From NCBI RefSeq assembly GCF_026914265.1, contig NC_069133.1, forward strand, positions 9,245,937 to 9,309,936: a stretch of DNA of 64,000 bases. Direction: 5' to 3'. Shown piece by piece: positions 35,701-50,700 of the stretch (positions are counted from its first letter, which is position 1; each line of letters opens with the position of its first letter). The notes under the pieces are model-generated. The model was not told where the DNA came from, did no database searches, and saw nothing but the letters and a program-made list of their open reading frames with translations. Both the position numbers and the translations under genes were made by a program. Source of the stretch: Mya arenaria. Taxonomy: Eukaryota; Mollusca; Bivalvia; Myida; Myidae.

Positions 35701-38700
35701 ACATGTCGTGATAAGTATTCCATCCTTTTGAAAAGTTGACAGTTGTGCTACAGTAGATTTCAATTTATATTAATTAATGTATATTTCATTTGATTAGTTA
35801 AAAACAAATACTATAACAAATCACACAAATACATACTGTGAAATCATTAATGTTCGTGGGGCATTCAAGATCCCACGAAATGTAGACCCTTTATTCACTT
35901 TTTCAATTGTCATGTTATGTACATATTTTAGTTTATTCGTTCCAGAGGCCACACTATACAGCGTAAAAATCCGCCTCACTGTATATCTTACTATAATTGT
36001 TTTGTTAATATATCTGCATTTAACAAATTATAATCAAACCATTTAAATGTGTTTTGATGAACCAAATGACAGAAGCACGTGTGTGCTGTTCATGAAAATC
36101 TCCAGGTTTACAAGATGTGAGTGATGAGTGTCGGTTCTCGATTTTTTTCTTTAATGAAGGCCACTTAGCACACAACGTGACAATGCACAAAACAACGTGT
36201 TAAATATACTTATTAAACAAAAACGTGTGAATAAATATTGTTATGATTTGATTTGAAAAAAAGATGATATTCAAAAGTGATTGAATTTGTAAATATCAGC
36301 TATATTTTAGGATTGTTTACTTAAATGTACGGTCCTTCTCGGTGTTTTCACAGTTTGCAAAATTCTTAATTGGCATTCAATGCCTTCGCCTATCTGTATT
36401 AATGATCAGGGTACATCTTCTTTTATTACCTTAATTTCCAATTAAATCGATAATTGACATTGGTATATGCACTTATTGGCATGTCGTGCCACTTAAGCGT
36501 GTGTCATAAACGGAGTGACGAAGAAGACCGAAATCACGGGCCAGCGCGTGGAGATAATGCAGACGATCTAGAACGACGGCAATTTCGATTTTTTTTTCAA
36601 AGATGAAAAACCACGAATTCAAGTACCCATGAAATGGTAATTTTTCGGCAAACCACGAAATTTCATGCAAACGAATATAAATGATTTCACAGTATTAAGA
36701 TATTCATGTTGCGCTTCCTTAGACGAACGAATATTCTTTCAATTGTATTCATATTCCGATTAGCTCAGCATCCTTGAAATACCTCTTATCCTACAAAGAC
36801 GACATGACATTTTATTGCGGTAAAATGTATGTCGATAAAACAAGTGACGTCTCTGAAACAAACGCTGTTCCAACAGCTGAGATCATTTTACGTTCAATAG
36901 TATTTAAACGATTATTTTTTACAATTTTATTTTGATTATCGGAAAGTAATTTTGAAAATAATGACTGCAAATATAAAAATTGAATAAGTAAGAATTGATG
37001 TTTATCTTTGTATGAACATATTTGGTTAGTTCACGGACAATCGTGAAGGCCTTCACAAACCGTGCACTGACCGAATGTTTTCATACACCGTTAAACCACA
37101 ATAGTAAAATATTCAATCCTTGATTAATATATGACCTCTTCAAGCACTTTGTTAATACACACACATATCTTCTTTATAAATATTTAATGGTTCTAAGACA
37201 AACACATTTCCTCGTTAACAAACAATCAGCATAACACTTAAATAATTCCATTACCTTGACACTGTTGTTTTACTCGCGGGCATCTCTTTTTCAACCCATT
37301 GGCAACTCCTCCTTTTGAAATATACATTTAATTCGCTAAATAAATTTGAATATTTAAATACTTATAATGCAAATTACATATTCAAAGCTGTTTTGCTAAT
37401 ATTATATAAATTTATGAAGATATTTTCGTAGAAATCTGATGCGAATGTTGCAAATGTCTTAATGTTTGCGCAGCTTTAACATAAATTGAGCAAAAAATTC
37501 ACTAAAATGAAATTATATTTTTTTTGCCTGTACTAACTGAATGATCAAAAAGCAAATAGATAGAAGATGATTATTTGCATTAGTGTAAGACCGTTATGTA
37601 TTTCACCGAGTGAGCACCAAAAGCTATATTCCAAGAGTGGCGTAGCCAGGAGTGAAATATTTACTTTTGGTTTTCACGAGGTGAAATTTTATGAACTGTT
37701 ACAATGAAACAATCATGTTTCTGTTTACTATATGCTTAAAAAGGATATCAAATAATATAATTGCAATTTTCCAGATTTTCCGCCAATCTGTATGCGAACA
37801 TAGCGTCATATTGGAGCCCCGTGCGAGCTAACAAATGATTATAAGATGAGAGAGGGCAACAACTTTAAAACAGAAAAATATGAAATTGTTGTTTCACTGT
37901 TTGAAAAAGAGAAATATCATTTTAATTTCATAAATGAATTTCTTTAAACTCTTGGAAGGAATACAATAAAAATAATAATGCCTTTAAAGCATATCATCGA
38001 TTTTCTTTGCTTTCAGACTTAAAGTATTCTAGTGTGATAAACCGTTGTTGTTATTTCGGCTATCGCCAGTACAAGGGATTGTCAATAGTTTCAGCGACGT
38101 AAAGTTTTGCTTGGCTAAATCATTTCGACAGAATTTTAGTAAACTAAGTAATTAAACTAATTTTGACAGTACTTAAATAAGCCATTAACGGTTGACTTGG
38201 GCCGCTGTAGCTTGATCTTTGATGAAAACCAAGTAAGATATGAGTTAAACAAAGGTTAGGTCCTTCGATTATTATTATTATTATTGGCTATATAGAAATG
38301 ATGATCTAAATATTATTTAAGTATTCTGGTCATCCTAAGCTGAGCATATGTTAAACGATTGACTGATCCATCTGTCATTGTCACCTGCCGGTAACGGTAA
38401 TGCGGCTTTTATGAAATTAAACCTTTTTGACGGCATTTTTAAAAACACTATGTAGCTAGATAGAAATGATGTGCTAAATTGGGAAAAAAATGTTGGCGGG
38501 GGTCATTGTGTTACATCACAAAAGGCAATTGTGTGTGAGTTAAAACCAGTAACAGTTAATGAAAATGTTTTAAAAAAGGAAAAGACGGAATTGAAGAAGG
38601 ATAGTTCAAGAGCTGAAGATAGATTAAGATCTAGCCGCAATATTAGAAAAATACCCAAATCAAATCTCAATATCAATCTAAACTCATTTTACCACATAAA

Positions 38701-41700
38701 AGCATAGTATGATTGAAAATTTTGCATGTTTTTAATATTTTTTAAAAAAGTATTTTCTTATAGAATGTGTTCATAAAACGATTTTGACAATATTTTAAAG
38801 AAAATTAATTCAAAGGAAAAAAATAAACTTGAGTTAAAGGCAATGAATTGTACTCTGCAAGTACGTTTTTGGCTGTTGAATATTGTTCCATTGGAACCTA
38901 GACCAAAGGTTTGAACAAAATAATCAATGATAGAATGTGGTTTTAAAATGTGTAAAAACCTATATACATTTAATATCCTTTGATGATATTTGGTTAAATG
39001 GGTTGAGTCTGAGATTGAGATTTGACTTAAGTATTTTTGTGATATAGGGGCCAGGTACTTAATGAGGAACAGAAACAGAAATTGTATTACTTGCTTTTAC
39101 ACCATCGTGATACGTTCAGCAGTATGGATACGGACAAAGGCAGATGCATTGTTTTAAACATCGAATTTAATTGAAAGATCCTATACCATTCAAGCAACGT
39201 CACCGGCGGGTACCACTTGTTATGGTACAAGAGGTCGGGTTGCATCTAGAACAGTTGTTGTCATGTGGCATTATATGGCAATCAAACTCGCTACGGGCTT
39301 ACCCAGTGGTCTTAGTAAGAAAGAAAAATGGAAAACTACGGCTGCGTATGAATTACAGGATGTTAAATGAAAGGACAGTTTAATATGCCTACGGTCTTCC
39401 AAGAAAAGAGAGATGTTTGACTGCTTACACGGGGCTCGCTACTTCACCACCATGGACATGAAGAACGGATACCATCAGCTACCAATGGAGGAAGAATGAA
39501 TAGAGAGGACTGCATTTACAGTAGGATATAGATCAAATGAGCATTTCTATCTGTATAATATATTTAGATGACCTAATGAGTTTTATGGAACGCTTGGATT
39601 ACGTTTTGACATAATAAAATAATGTAGTCTAAAATTAGCCCAAGTGAATTGTAGTTTCTTTACAGAACGAGTCAACTTCCTTGGTCATGTAGTAAGCAAA
39701 GACGGAGATAAGACTGATCCCAGTAAAATTGACAAGGTCTGAAACTGGCCATCACCAAACACACCAGAAGATATACACAGTTTCGTAATATTTGCGGGGT
39801 ATAACTGTAGATTCATAAAATACTGTTCAAGGATTATCCGCTCCTTGGCTGAGTTGACTCCCCACCCCACCTCCAAGAAATGACCAAAGAAGAAAGCAGA
39901 ACAAAATAATTGGAATATAAGCCTACCTGGATTTCAGTAAACCCTTTAAATTGCAAACGGAGCATGCCCATCTGGATTTGCAGCAGTATCATTCCAACAC
40001 CAAGACGATATGAAATGAGTTATCTCTTATGCAAGCAGAGCAGTTTGTAAATCTGAGAAGAATTCTTTAAACAATAGATAGCGTTGATAATTGGCGTTGA
40101 AGAGGGCAGTAACTTCAACATTTCGGAATATATGAAAGAAAATCATTTCATGGTATATACTGACCATAACCCACTGACTCATATAATGCTGCTACAAGCC
40201 AGAGATGGGCAGCTGCTTTGGCAGATTATGATTTTGAAATCAGATACCGACCTTTACCCAAGTAGAGTTAAAAGAGATTAGAAGGAAACAGTAAAAGGAC
40301 CCCGTGATAGGAAAAACCGAGGATTGAGGTGATAGGTTAGCGTAGAATAGAAAATAACTACAATAAAGAAGGTACAATAATGAAGAAATATTGCAAACAC
40401 TTCAAGATCAGAACAGTTGTTCTGTACAGAGTTGTAGAGAGCGATGGTGAGAAGATTTTACAATTAGTTAACAACCTGAATGTGTTGAGAGACCTGATTG
40501 TACTGAAAGGTTTGCATACTGATGTAGGCCATACAGGTATAGACAGGACAACAAATCTCACACGAAGAAGATTTTTTCTGGCTTTGTAAGACAGCACAAA
40601 AAAACTCGTAGCTTTTCGACAATTATGTGAGGAGGAAGTCTGCCACGAACATACGTGCACAACCATTGATAAGTGGGACTACAAGTTTTTTATAAGAGCT
40701 TGTTTGCTTTGATTATTTGACATTGGCGCCATCTAAAGGAGGATACTCAAATATATTAGTTGTCACCGACCACTTTACAAAATACACTTGCAATATCAAT
40801 ACGTGAATAGACTGCTAAACTACTGTCGATGCATTTTACAATCAGTTCATTGTGAATGGAATTCTACATAGACTCAACTCTGATAGAGGTGCCAACTTTG
40901 AAAGTCAACTGATAAAGAAGCTATGTGAGCTTACCAACATGAGTGTCACTTTAGTGTACCATCCTCAAGGCAACACAGAGCCGAAAAGGTTTGACAGGAT
41001 TATTATCAGCATACTAAGGACACTTGAGCAAGATCAGAAGAATTGACGAAGACAAGAGATTTTGTCCATAAATATGTAGAGAAAGTCAATCAGAAAAAAG
41101 AAATATTATGCTATGAAAGTCAGAGGTGTCAACTTTGAAATAGGAGATCCGATAAGTGAAGATTTTGGCGAATGGTCAAGGAAAACACAAATTGAGTGAC
41201 AAGTTTTAAGAGGGGGTATACACGGTGGGAGGACAGAAATAAGAAGTACCCCTGTATACATAAGAAGGTACCAGTACCGAATGAGTTACGACCCTGTACT
41301 GGAACCATGAATCCTAAGTGAACCACCGGGTGCGAGATGAATGTGTCAAATATGAGAATATCAAGGAAACAGAACAATAGATAGTTAAAGAGAAGATAAA
41401 GGATGCACCCAGAGATGAAAAATAGTCAGGTGGTACCACCAGCGGCAGCCATGATGATGATGGTGTGATTTATGTACCACAGACATATGTTCACGGGGAC
41501 ACCCGTGTGTAAGTGCATCAGTCAGAGGAAGAAATAACGATAGAAAATATAAATATAGATGATGGAGATGAGGATAAAAAGTGAAGTTCTTCAGCTACAG
41601 ACTGATCTGGAGATAAAAAAGGAGATGATTGAAAAGGACAATGCAGAGGTCGAAGTTGAAGTGGACAGGAGTGATGTTGCCGAAGCTGTTTCAGGAGGTC

Positions 41701-44700
41701 CTAATGTAGATGAGAGCACATGAAGCTGAACAGGGTTAGACTGTTGTTGAAGATACTTTCAGCAACGAGACGGGCACAACACTTTATGAGACGTTGCAAA
41801 GAAGAAGTTCCGTTAGCCACAAATAAGAAGAAGAGAAAAAGACAGCTACCGCACCCAACAATCCGAAGATCCGAAAAAGCTGAAAGAGCTTCTGAGTAAT
41901 ACTGCGGTTACGTGATGTATGGAATGGACAGCAGACCAGATCATGCCGGATTCAATGCGTTGCAGATTATCATTAGTTCAGTATTGGGAAGTATGGATGG
42001 GATGGTGAGATTGCGAGGAGATTAGTGACGGAAGCTAATGAAATTATGTAATTATTCAGGATATATACTTTAAATACAATTTTAATTATGTGTATGCTTA
42101 GGAGAAGTTGTTTATAGACATACTTTCCAGTATTTTATTTTGTGTGTTGACATTTATGTGTGTTGAGAGTTATTTAAAGAGTTGGAAGAAGATGGCATGA
42201 ATGTATACCGTTGGTATGTTGTACTTACATTTCGCAATTAATTTTGTTTGTTTAGGGATTTTGCATATATTTTGCATTTACTTATGCTTAAAGTGAGAAG
42301 TGTGTTAATTATTTTGAATTATTGGTTGTAATCTGACTTAGAAGACAGGTACGTGTGTAACATTATCGGAGTTTCACGAGTATAACAGTTTATATTTATT
42401 TAAGTTCTATTTGATGTAAGGGAGAAAACAAGCGATCTTCTTTGACCTAATTAACAGAGTGGTCTTTCTTGGTCTTTTTAAAATATCATTGCTATCTGGT
42501 CATCTGTGACTATAGTCATCAATTGATAGTTTTGGTGGGAACACAAGGCCATTCCGTTCTTTTACTTGATTGTTTTGTTAATTTGAGTTTGAGTGAATAT
42601 AAATTCAAGGTAAGTCAGTTCTAGAATCTAGTATTTCTTTTCCTATTTAGTACAGTTTGATAAGAAGTGTGTTTCTTATAATTACATTTGAGCAGTAGTA
42701 TTTCAGTAGGTTAATTGGCCTTTTTTAACTTTTACAGTCAAGATGGTGATTCAACCATATTAATTAACTCAATTATTTAAGATATTTGGCACCAGTTGTA
42801 TTTTAATATATCAGTTGGTCTAATAACTCCACAATGTCAGTCAGTGAGAAGGAAGGTCAATATAATTTTATCATAAAAACGAAGGGCCATGGAACGGTCA
42901 GTAAAACACGGCTTCGCTGAAAAACTAGTTCACTGTGGATAAAACAAGTTGCGAGCATAACCAAATCGAATAGTTTAACATGTTTCTTTTCCGTGTCATA
43001 TGCGAATTGTGTCAATTATTTTCAACTGTGCCCAGCCTTACCATGCAATTCTAAATTTGATCCAACGCTTGTAACAATGGCATCTGCCTCGTGCTCAAAA
43101 ATGTCCCCTATGAACAGCTGCATGTTTACTCCGAAAATACGAACACCTGAAAACAACATTTTAAAATATCTCTATTGCCGCTAGTTAGATAAAATTTGTA
43201 TTTTGTACACGAGTTACACCGATTCAATTACTTAGTTTTGTATATTCAAAGTCAGAAGCCATGAACATGAAGATCATTAAATGGAGTTATAATTAGTACA
43301 AAATGCAAACCTTAGATTTGGGAACTTTGGAAATTATTTACGTTATTCGGGCAAATCGACATGTCTCTTTGCGATTTCCCCTAAATTAGAAGGTATGGAG
43401 TTCCATTAATATCTATAAGCAAAATAAGCCAGATGTACGTGATTCTTATTTTACACAGCCCCTGAGTATAAAGTCAATCAAATCGACATAAGTACTTGCC
43501 ATTTTCAATAATGTCATAGCCTGTGTTGGAATAGGCCTTCTGTCGTTTCTTTGGTTTCACATTTTCCATGTGCCTTTCTCCCATAAACCGAACATTCATA
43601 CGTCGAGAAGAGCTTTGAAACTGTCAACAATGGTCAATTAATTAATATGAAAATAGGCATTTTGTGTTACTCGCTTTCATATCGGAATACCAAATTATAC
43701 AAAATAAACAAAGCAGAAAACAGTTAATGAAAGAAATTGTTGACTACATGTTGGAATATTTGAGTAAGTTAAACATATTGTATGTATTTAAAATAACGTT
43801 TAGAGCACTAATAGAAACATTTGTATATAAAATGCTAAACTGTTAAAAAATGAATGTGGCATGCTTAAAAATCTTTTAAGGAAGCATTACCTTTAGATTT
43901 CTTATTTCTCCACGTGCTAGAGAAAAAGAAACAGAATAAAACTAAAAACAGAATTGAGGTGTATCAAATATTTATAATTGTCTAGAACTGTAAAACACAT
44001 GCTACATATAATAAGATGCCAAAAGCACAGTTTATCGAAGGAGTAAGCCTCATGGACTGAGACGTTGCTGAAAAAAGAAGGGCGACCACTTTATTTATGT
44101 ATACAGGAGGAATAACTGACCAGGTGCTGCCTTTGCCCCGGGAACTTGATCTCCGATATTTGCGTCATCTTTAGCTACATACTGGAATGCCCAATGCTCG
44201 CCTTGTAGCCGTATCAAACATCTGAAAAGGAAATTTGTTTTGCTGTTGAATACATGTTTTAAACGGATTCGCTTTTGATTTTAAAGGGTCAGACATCTTA
44301 AAAGTAACTTTAGTTTAGATCTGGAGCAAATGCTTGTGACAATGATAAAACTTCACCAAAAGATCAAATTAAAGCTTCTTTGTTATTAGTTTTTAAAAGG
44401 TGCGACAGACACTGCTTTATTGAGCCGATAACCTTTAAGCATGATTGTTTTTAGGCTTGTGTTGACACAAATCGGCTCATGGTGCACTCCTACTCCCAAA
44501 CACGATTTACCACAATTGATACTTCTGTTTTAATATTTCAAAAAGGATTAACAAATGTCGAAATATATGGTTCTAATAAAGGAAACCGAGTTTAATTTGA
44601 AAGAAATGTTCATGAAACAGGGTGTTTCTACCTTATGAGACTATAGTAGATCACAGTAAATCTCTGAGCATTTACCAATCATTTAATACTTTTGCGTTTT

Positions 44701-47700
44701 CAGCTATTAAATACACGGTTATGATATTGTTATCAGTAATTAATATTTTCCATAAATGCATAGTTAATTAAGTAGTTAAAGGTTTATCAGTCAAACTTAT
44801 TTTTGTTATACATGTGTATGTATTGATTTTGAATAAGAGTGTCACTACTTAAATAACTCAATGTCAGTTATAACATGAAATCTGTGATTGAGTTCCTTTT
44901 AAGATGGTCAAATACGACATGTTTTCAAGTAAAAGTATAAAATACTTGAGTGTATTCATGATGATAGATACCTAGTACTCGACTCTATTTCATCGATTTT
45001 TCCACGTGCTTTTTCATCTTGGAAAACATACGTCACTGATATATTTTTAATGGTGTGCTCCTCTCGTATGACTGAGTTGAATATTTGTTCCAATTCATCA
45101 CGGACTATTTCTCGATCTTTCCTTTTCCCGCGAATTTCAACAGTTTCACTGTCATCTTCAAAACATAATTATGTATAATTATGCAGAGCATATATCCATT
45201 AAAAAATTAATTATTCTTTTCCACTTGACAACATGACCAAGTCATCAACCTGATGTCGATAGGTCTCCAAATAAGGTTTAAAATGTTTTGAATGAAAGTG
45301 CCTATCATTAAAACAGAAGGCCCTATATCGCCCACCTGCTATTGGTTGCGAAGGAAGTCATTGGTTGGCAAGATAAAAGGTGGCTGCTTAGAAAGTTGGT
45401 GGCTGCTTAGGAGGTAAATGGTTGAGTTGATGTTGATCAGGGAAGCATGACACTGTCTAAGTAGCTGTTGGTTACTAGGAAAATCAGTCAATAAAGTTTG
45501 TGAGCGGTGCATTTTTTGTTTAAAGTCGTGGTTGCTAGGGAAACAAGCTGCTGCTAAGGTTGTTACAGAGGTCAAAGAATACCCAGGAAAGTGATGGTTA
45601 CCATGAAAATATGATGATATGAAGCAAATTGGTAAAGGACAAATCTTAATCGTAAACATATCAGCTCTAAGTTTTGGATAAAAATATCTTAAATATTTTC
45701 CTTTTATAATACTATGGTAAACTAGTTATCCCCAGGGAAGGGCCAACATTGACTCAAGGAGCATGATTTGAACAAATTTGGCAATGCTACATGCAAAAAA
45801 AACTAAGCTCGATGCATTGCAGTTTTTGAGTATTTTTTTTAAATATTATCCTTATATAAGTTTATGTAAAACTGAGCCTACCCCCCTGATTGCCATGTTT
45901 TAACAAACTTTCATCATTTGAAGGAACTTGGTTACACAAGGAACATTTCAAATCTTGTAAGCGGTGTCTGCCAGGAAGATTTTCAGTTTCCCGTATAATG
46001 ATATAGTTAAAAAGAGACCGGCCCCTAGCACCTCTGTTTTTTACGAGCCAGCCCATCCCACTGGCAGCCATGTGTTTAACGAAAGAAAAAAATGGTTAAG
46101 AATTTCGGTAGAGGGTACTTAAAGAACATAAAATTATATCTGTGAAATTATTTTGAAATCGGGCCAGCGATTTCGGATGGGAAGACTTCCAAAACTTTCC
46201 AAACAGACATATAATGAAAAATATCCCCATCCCTTGTTTGTACAATGATGCTTTCATTATGAGTCTAAATGGAGTTATAATTTATTTCATAATTTGCTAC
46301 GGCGAGCTTTGTCAGATGGCTGTATTTGAATGACAGCATCGTACTTTTTACGAGATGGAACCGTTGCTCCAGCCTGATTCATTCATTTTGCAGGGGATGT
46401 CTTTATCCGGTCGTTGAGTACTTGAAATTACTTCCTCAGTGTATATGTTAGTTTTTCATCATTCTGGATTGTTTTCAAACAATTATACTGTCTCCGATAA
46501 GGATTATAATATTAGTATTTGATTATTGATCAATTTTTGGACAGTGTACTCGTGTTTTGTTTGGACCTTACCTTGTTCCTGCAAACTGGATTGATTTTTA
46601 AATGATGATTAATGAGATTGTCCCTACAGTTTTAATTTTGATATATGAACATTTCGTTGAAATACGTTTGAAATCGCGCCAGCCGTTTATGAGGAGAGAC
46701 AACAATCCTTTTAGCTGTTAAGGCAACCAGAGTTATGCAGAGAACAACATTTTCTATAATCTGGAAGAAACGTTTCTGTGAAGTCTGATTGGAATAAACC
46801 TAGTAGTTTATGATATGTCATGGAGATGCTGACGACGGACAGTTACCCGTCAGAATGGCTCGCCCTTAAGCTAAATTTTCGGTAAAAATGTATTGGTATG
46901 TTCCTTTGTCATATAGAAATACTGCAAAATCGTTGATAGCAATTGAGTATTCATTTGATACTTCATAAACTTAAGATAACTTAGGTTTTATATTTAAAAA
47001 TTAATTGAATTAAAAGAAATGTACGTAAGACAATATTAAAACTGGGTTCACGATATACTTACCACCAAATGCAATAAAGCCATTGCGTTCTTTAAGATTG
47101 TTCTGCAAATCATCAAAAACATCACGATTGAACTTTTGTATAAAACGAATTGGGATTGATCCTCGTTTCAAAAGTATTGTCCTTAAGACTCTCTTGTCAA
47201 GGAAAGACTCTATACTTTTGTACATTTCGTTCACGTTTTCGTGCCATCCATGCATACCGATTCTGCACAACTTCTCGTCGATATCAAAAGCAGCGAAGTC
47301 ATCGTGTTCTTCAGTCAAATCAGAAATAAACTGTATCCATTCACCAGACTGGAACACATCCTTGTCGTCCCTTTCATATGGAATAAAATTCTCCAAAATA
47401 TTTGAGAAGACACTCACTATGTCCGAGTCCATATCACTCATATTTGCATTTCCAAAATCGTCTTCTTGATCCTTCACAAACACGACGTTGAACGCACTTC
47501 CTTCTATTTTCCATGAGGCCTCGATTCCCTTTTTTTCAAGGCTTTCGTCAATAAGTGCAATTACTCTTTCTTTTGATCGGACAAGCTCAGCACATTCAAA
47601 CGATAGCCCATGTTTATATTTACTGACTTTCATTTTGTTTTTACTTTCATGAATTTCAAGTTTTGCTTGCGTTATGTCGCTTGGTTGCCCTTTTAAATCA

Positions 47701-50700
47701 ACAAAATCATCACCAACTCTGACATCAAGCTCCGGTATTTCTTTTAGCCTTCTTATTAAACCGCGTTTTTCCATCAATTTTTTGTGAAGAAACGATATAT
47801 GTATCCGTTCGGTTATCATGGTCAGTTGTCTTTCCCACTGCTTCACCTTGCCTTCGATGTTTTCAAAAACAGCAGATGTACTTGCCCTCAAGCCAAAAAC
47901 TTCAATCCGACACTTTGATTCATCCCAGAGCACCACAGCGTCTGGGTGTTTAGAGAAGGCTAAAATGCAGCAATGTGAAATACAGTTATAGGCCGGTATT
48001 CATATAACATCTTAAAAAAATATAACTTAGGTTAGTTTCCTTAAACGTGCATGATAGAATCAAAATAATATACTATATTGATATGTGATTTACTTTAAGG
48101 TATTTTTTATAAATAATGTCAATGAAAATAAAGTTGTTGTTTTTTTTAAATTATCAGGACAATGAATTATATAAGTACCGTGATACATAAATTAGGAAAA
48201 TAACCTAAGTTAGGAAACGATTTATTATTTAAGATGTTGTATTTTACCCAGGCTACGGCTAATGTATTGGTTATTGTATGTTTATGAAATCAAATACAAG
48301 AGTTCTGGGGCAAAGTAACGGTATGCGTGAAGTCTTTAAAAGTAATACATTTATTCCTTTTCCGAAAAACGAATACAACACAACAATTAACACGTTTTAA
48401 ATGGTGCGTATCAAACTTACTAGTGCAATAATCATTGACATTTGTGAAAATCTTGTGGCTGAAGTCAAGTATGCGGTTGTCAATGTCATTTTCAAAAAAG
48501 TGTTCGACCAGATAAGTCACATCCCCAAGCCAACTCATTCTCAACTGCATTACGTTCGGCGTGGCTGTCGTGAGGCAACAAGAAAGTTTAAGTGTATTCT
48601 CGGTTATTTCGCATTCGCAAAAGTGTGCCTCCAAGTCCTTCAGAAACTTCGAACAGCATGTTCTAAAAAATGAATACAAATGATCCCAATAAATGATAGG
48701 AATAAAGCATGACATAGGTTTTAAACATATAAACACAACACACATGGATCATTTGACATAAATAATAACTCGTTTTAGACCATGTCTTCACACTTTAAAA
48801 TGATTCTTAAATTCACCTGAAAAATGAAACACTAAGTAGACAAAAAAATCTTATTACATGTCGTCATAATAAAGCACAATGTTATCATACCACCTAATCA
48901 AATATGTTTGATATGTAATTCGACATTTACCGTAGAGGTTTTTGATGCGACCCCAGCCATGACCTCCCAAAATGGACATCAGTACTGGTTTCTACTGAGT
49001 TATTGGACTCGAACGTGATTATATTAGCTATTAGCTTTCTTTAAAATCAAGCTTAATGAAACTAATATAAACTAAACCGTGTATATAAAGACGTAAAACA
49101 TGACGATGCTCACTTTTTCAAAAGTTTAGATTTAGCTGTTGACAATGAAAAAGCAATTGGCTCTGGGAGAGAAAACTTGTGCAATTTTGCATCATACAGT
49201 TCGCCCAATTCGCACTTGTAAAATGGCGACACTCGAAGTGATTGTCCGTTCAAAATGTGGTCCTTTTTGGCACAAACCCTTTCGACAACTTAAACAACAC
49301 ATTTCAGTGAAACACATCATGAAAAAGATGATATATCAAGAAGAATTGCCTGACATACAAATAAAATATGTATCCAATAATTCAGTGTACAATGCACTAC
49401 TAATTGCCAATCATTAAAAATGGCCGGGGATCGGTTTGAATATCATGGAGTCATGCCCAAAGCATGGTAATGGGGCTTAGACCCCATTTTCAATTGTTTC
49501 CAAACTCATTTATATCAATTTCAAGGTTTTGATGCAATTGTCAATGCAAAAACAATATTTATAACTGTACAATAGTCTAAAGCTAAAAAAGGTCGGAATC
49601 CTGATTTCCTGAACTTTAAAACCCATGAATGCATGCACAAGAAATAATGGTGAATATAGTTATAACTTATGAGTAATTATTCTTTAAAAGTACCGTACAT
49701 CAATGGCATTTGCATGAATGAAATATAGTCTTATTAAACTCATTCTGTTTTACCTTCCGCATCAGAGAAAGTCACAATAGTACAGTTTCCGTCGTCGGTC
49801 TCATACGGTGTGCACTCGACGTCTCCTCCTAAAACATGTAATAAACAAAACATACCTAGCTTTCTTATGGAAATCAAAAGAACTTTCAACATATAAAAAT
49901 ACAACACATTTGGGAAAAAAAATAACATATTATCCATAAGTTCAAACATACGAGGTCTAACAGCATACCTCCTTTTTCCTCACTTTCAAAGTAAAGCTCC
50001 AGCATGTCAACCGTCACACCGCCGTTGCAGCTAATGGCAATCATCGGTGTTTTGTCCAGTAGGTGCAGCTCCGGGTGGAAGGACAAATTCATCCTCTTGG
50101 CAAAGTTTTTCTTCATGTACTCCATATCTGCAAATTATAAGACAAAACTATACTGGCCCCGTCTCTATTGGATTTGAAAGCTAAAGGCCACTTTATGTTT
50201 TGGCGCATTTAGTCAAAAGGTCAGACCAGCTTTGCTTTGAGCAGGATATTGACAGTATAAAGAAACAATAGCATAGTTTAAAAAAACAGCATTTAATATC
50301 AAAATTCAGTGAACCATAAAATCGAACAACCTAAAGTAGTTTACAGTAAAATTTACATTATACTATTTACTTTTCAAACATATATTAAGACTTTCCAATT
50401 AGTGAACGAAAGGAGGGCCCATATTTACTAACAATGAGCAATGTATTCATGATTTAAATGCTATGTATGTTACATGAGACTTGTTCTACCTTTATTTGTT
50501 AACATTTTGTCAAACGGAATGATATTAATGACACCTCGTTAACTCAAGACGTAGGTGAAATGGACCAAGGCTACGTACCAGGTTTTCCTTCCACAGAAAA
50601 CACGGCACACGTTTTCGGGAAGTTGAAAACTATTGAATCTTGAATATAGTCAGCAGTGTTGCCCATGCAAACTTCAAAGAGATTGATGAGGAATTCTTCA

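Larger units (their letters stand above)
26985..43620 (-). repeat. Arm 2 of the large inverted duplication
   Basis: Reverse-complement counterpart of 3983-16360. The gene-free part, 27060-29766, matches 13476-16195, with extra sequence near 27060-27325, an expanded CA/GT tract at 27810-27890 and a 252-bp tandem duplication at 29100-29640. A large fossil insertion sits in the intron 37312-43041. Confidence 0.85.

Noticed and set aside
47083-47469. 128-codon plus-strand frame
   Set aside because: Antisense shadow of the large KH-like exon 47959-47063 of gene B, which has matching splice phases.
48401-48673. 90-codon plus-strand frame
   Set aside because: Antisense to gene B exon 48662-48421, which joins its neighbours in phase.
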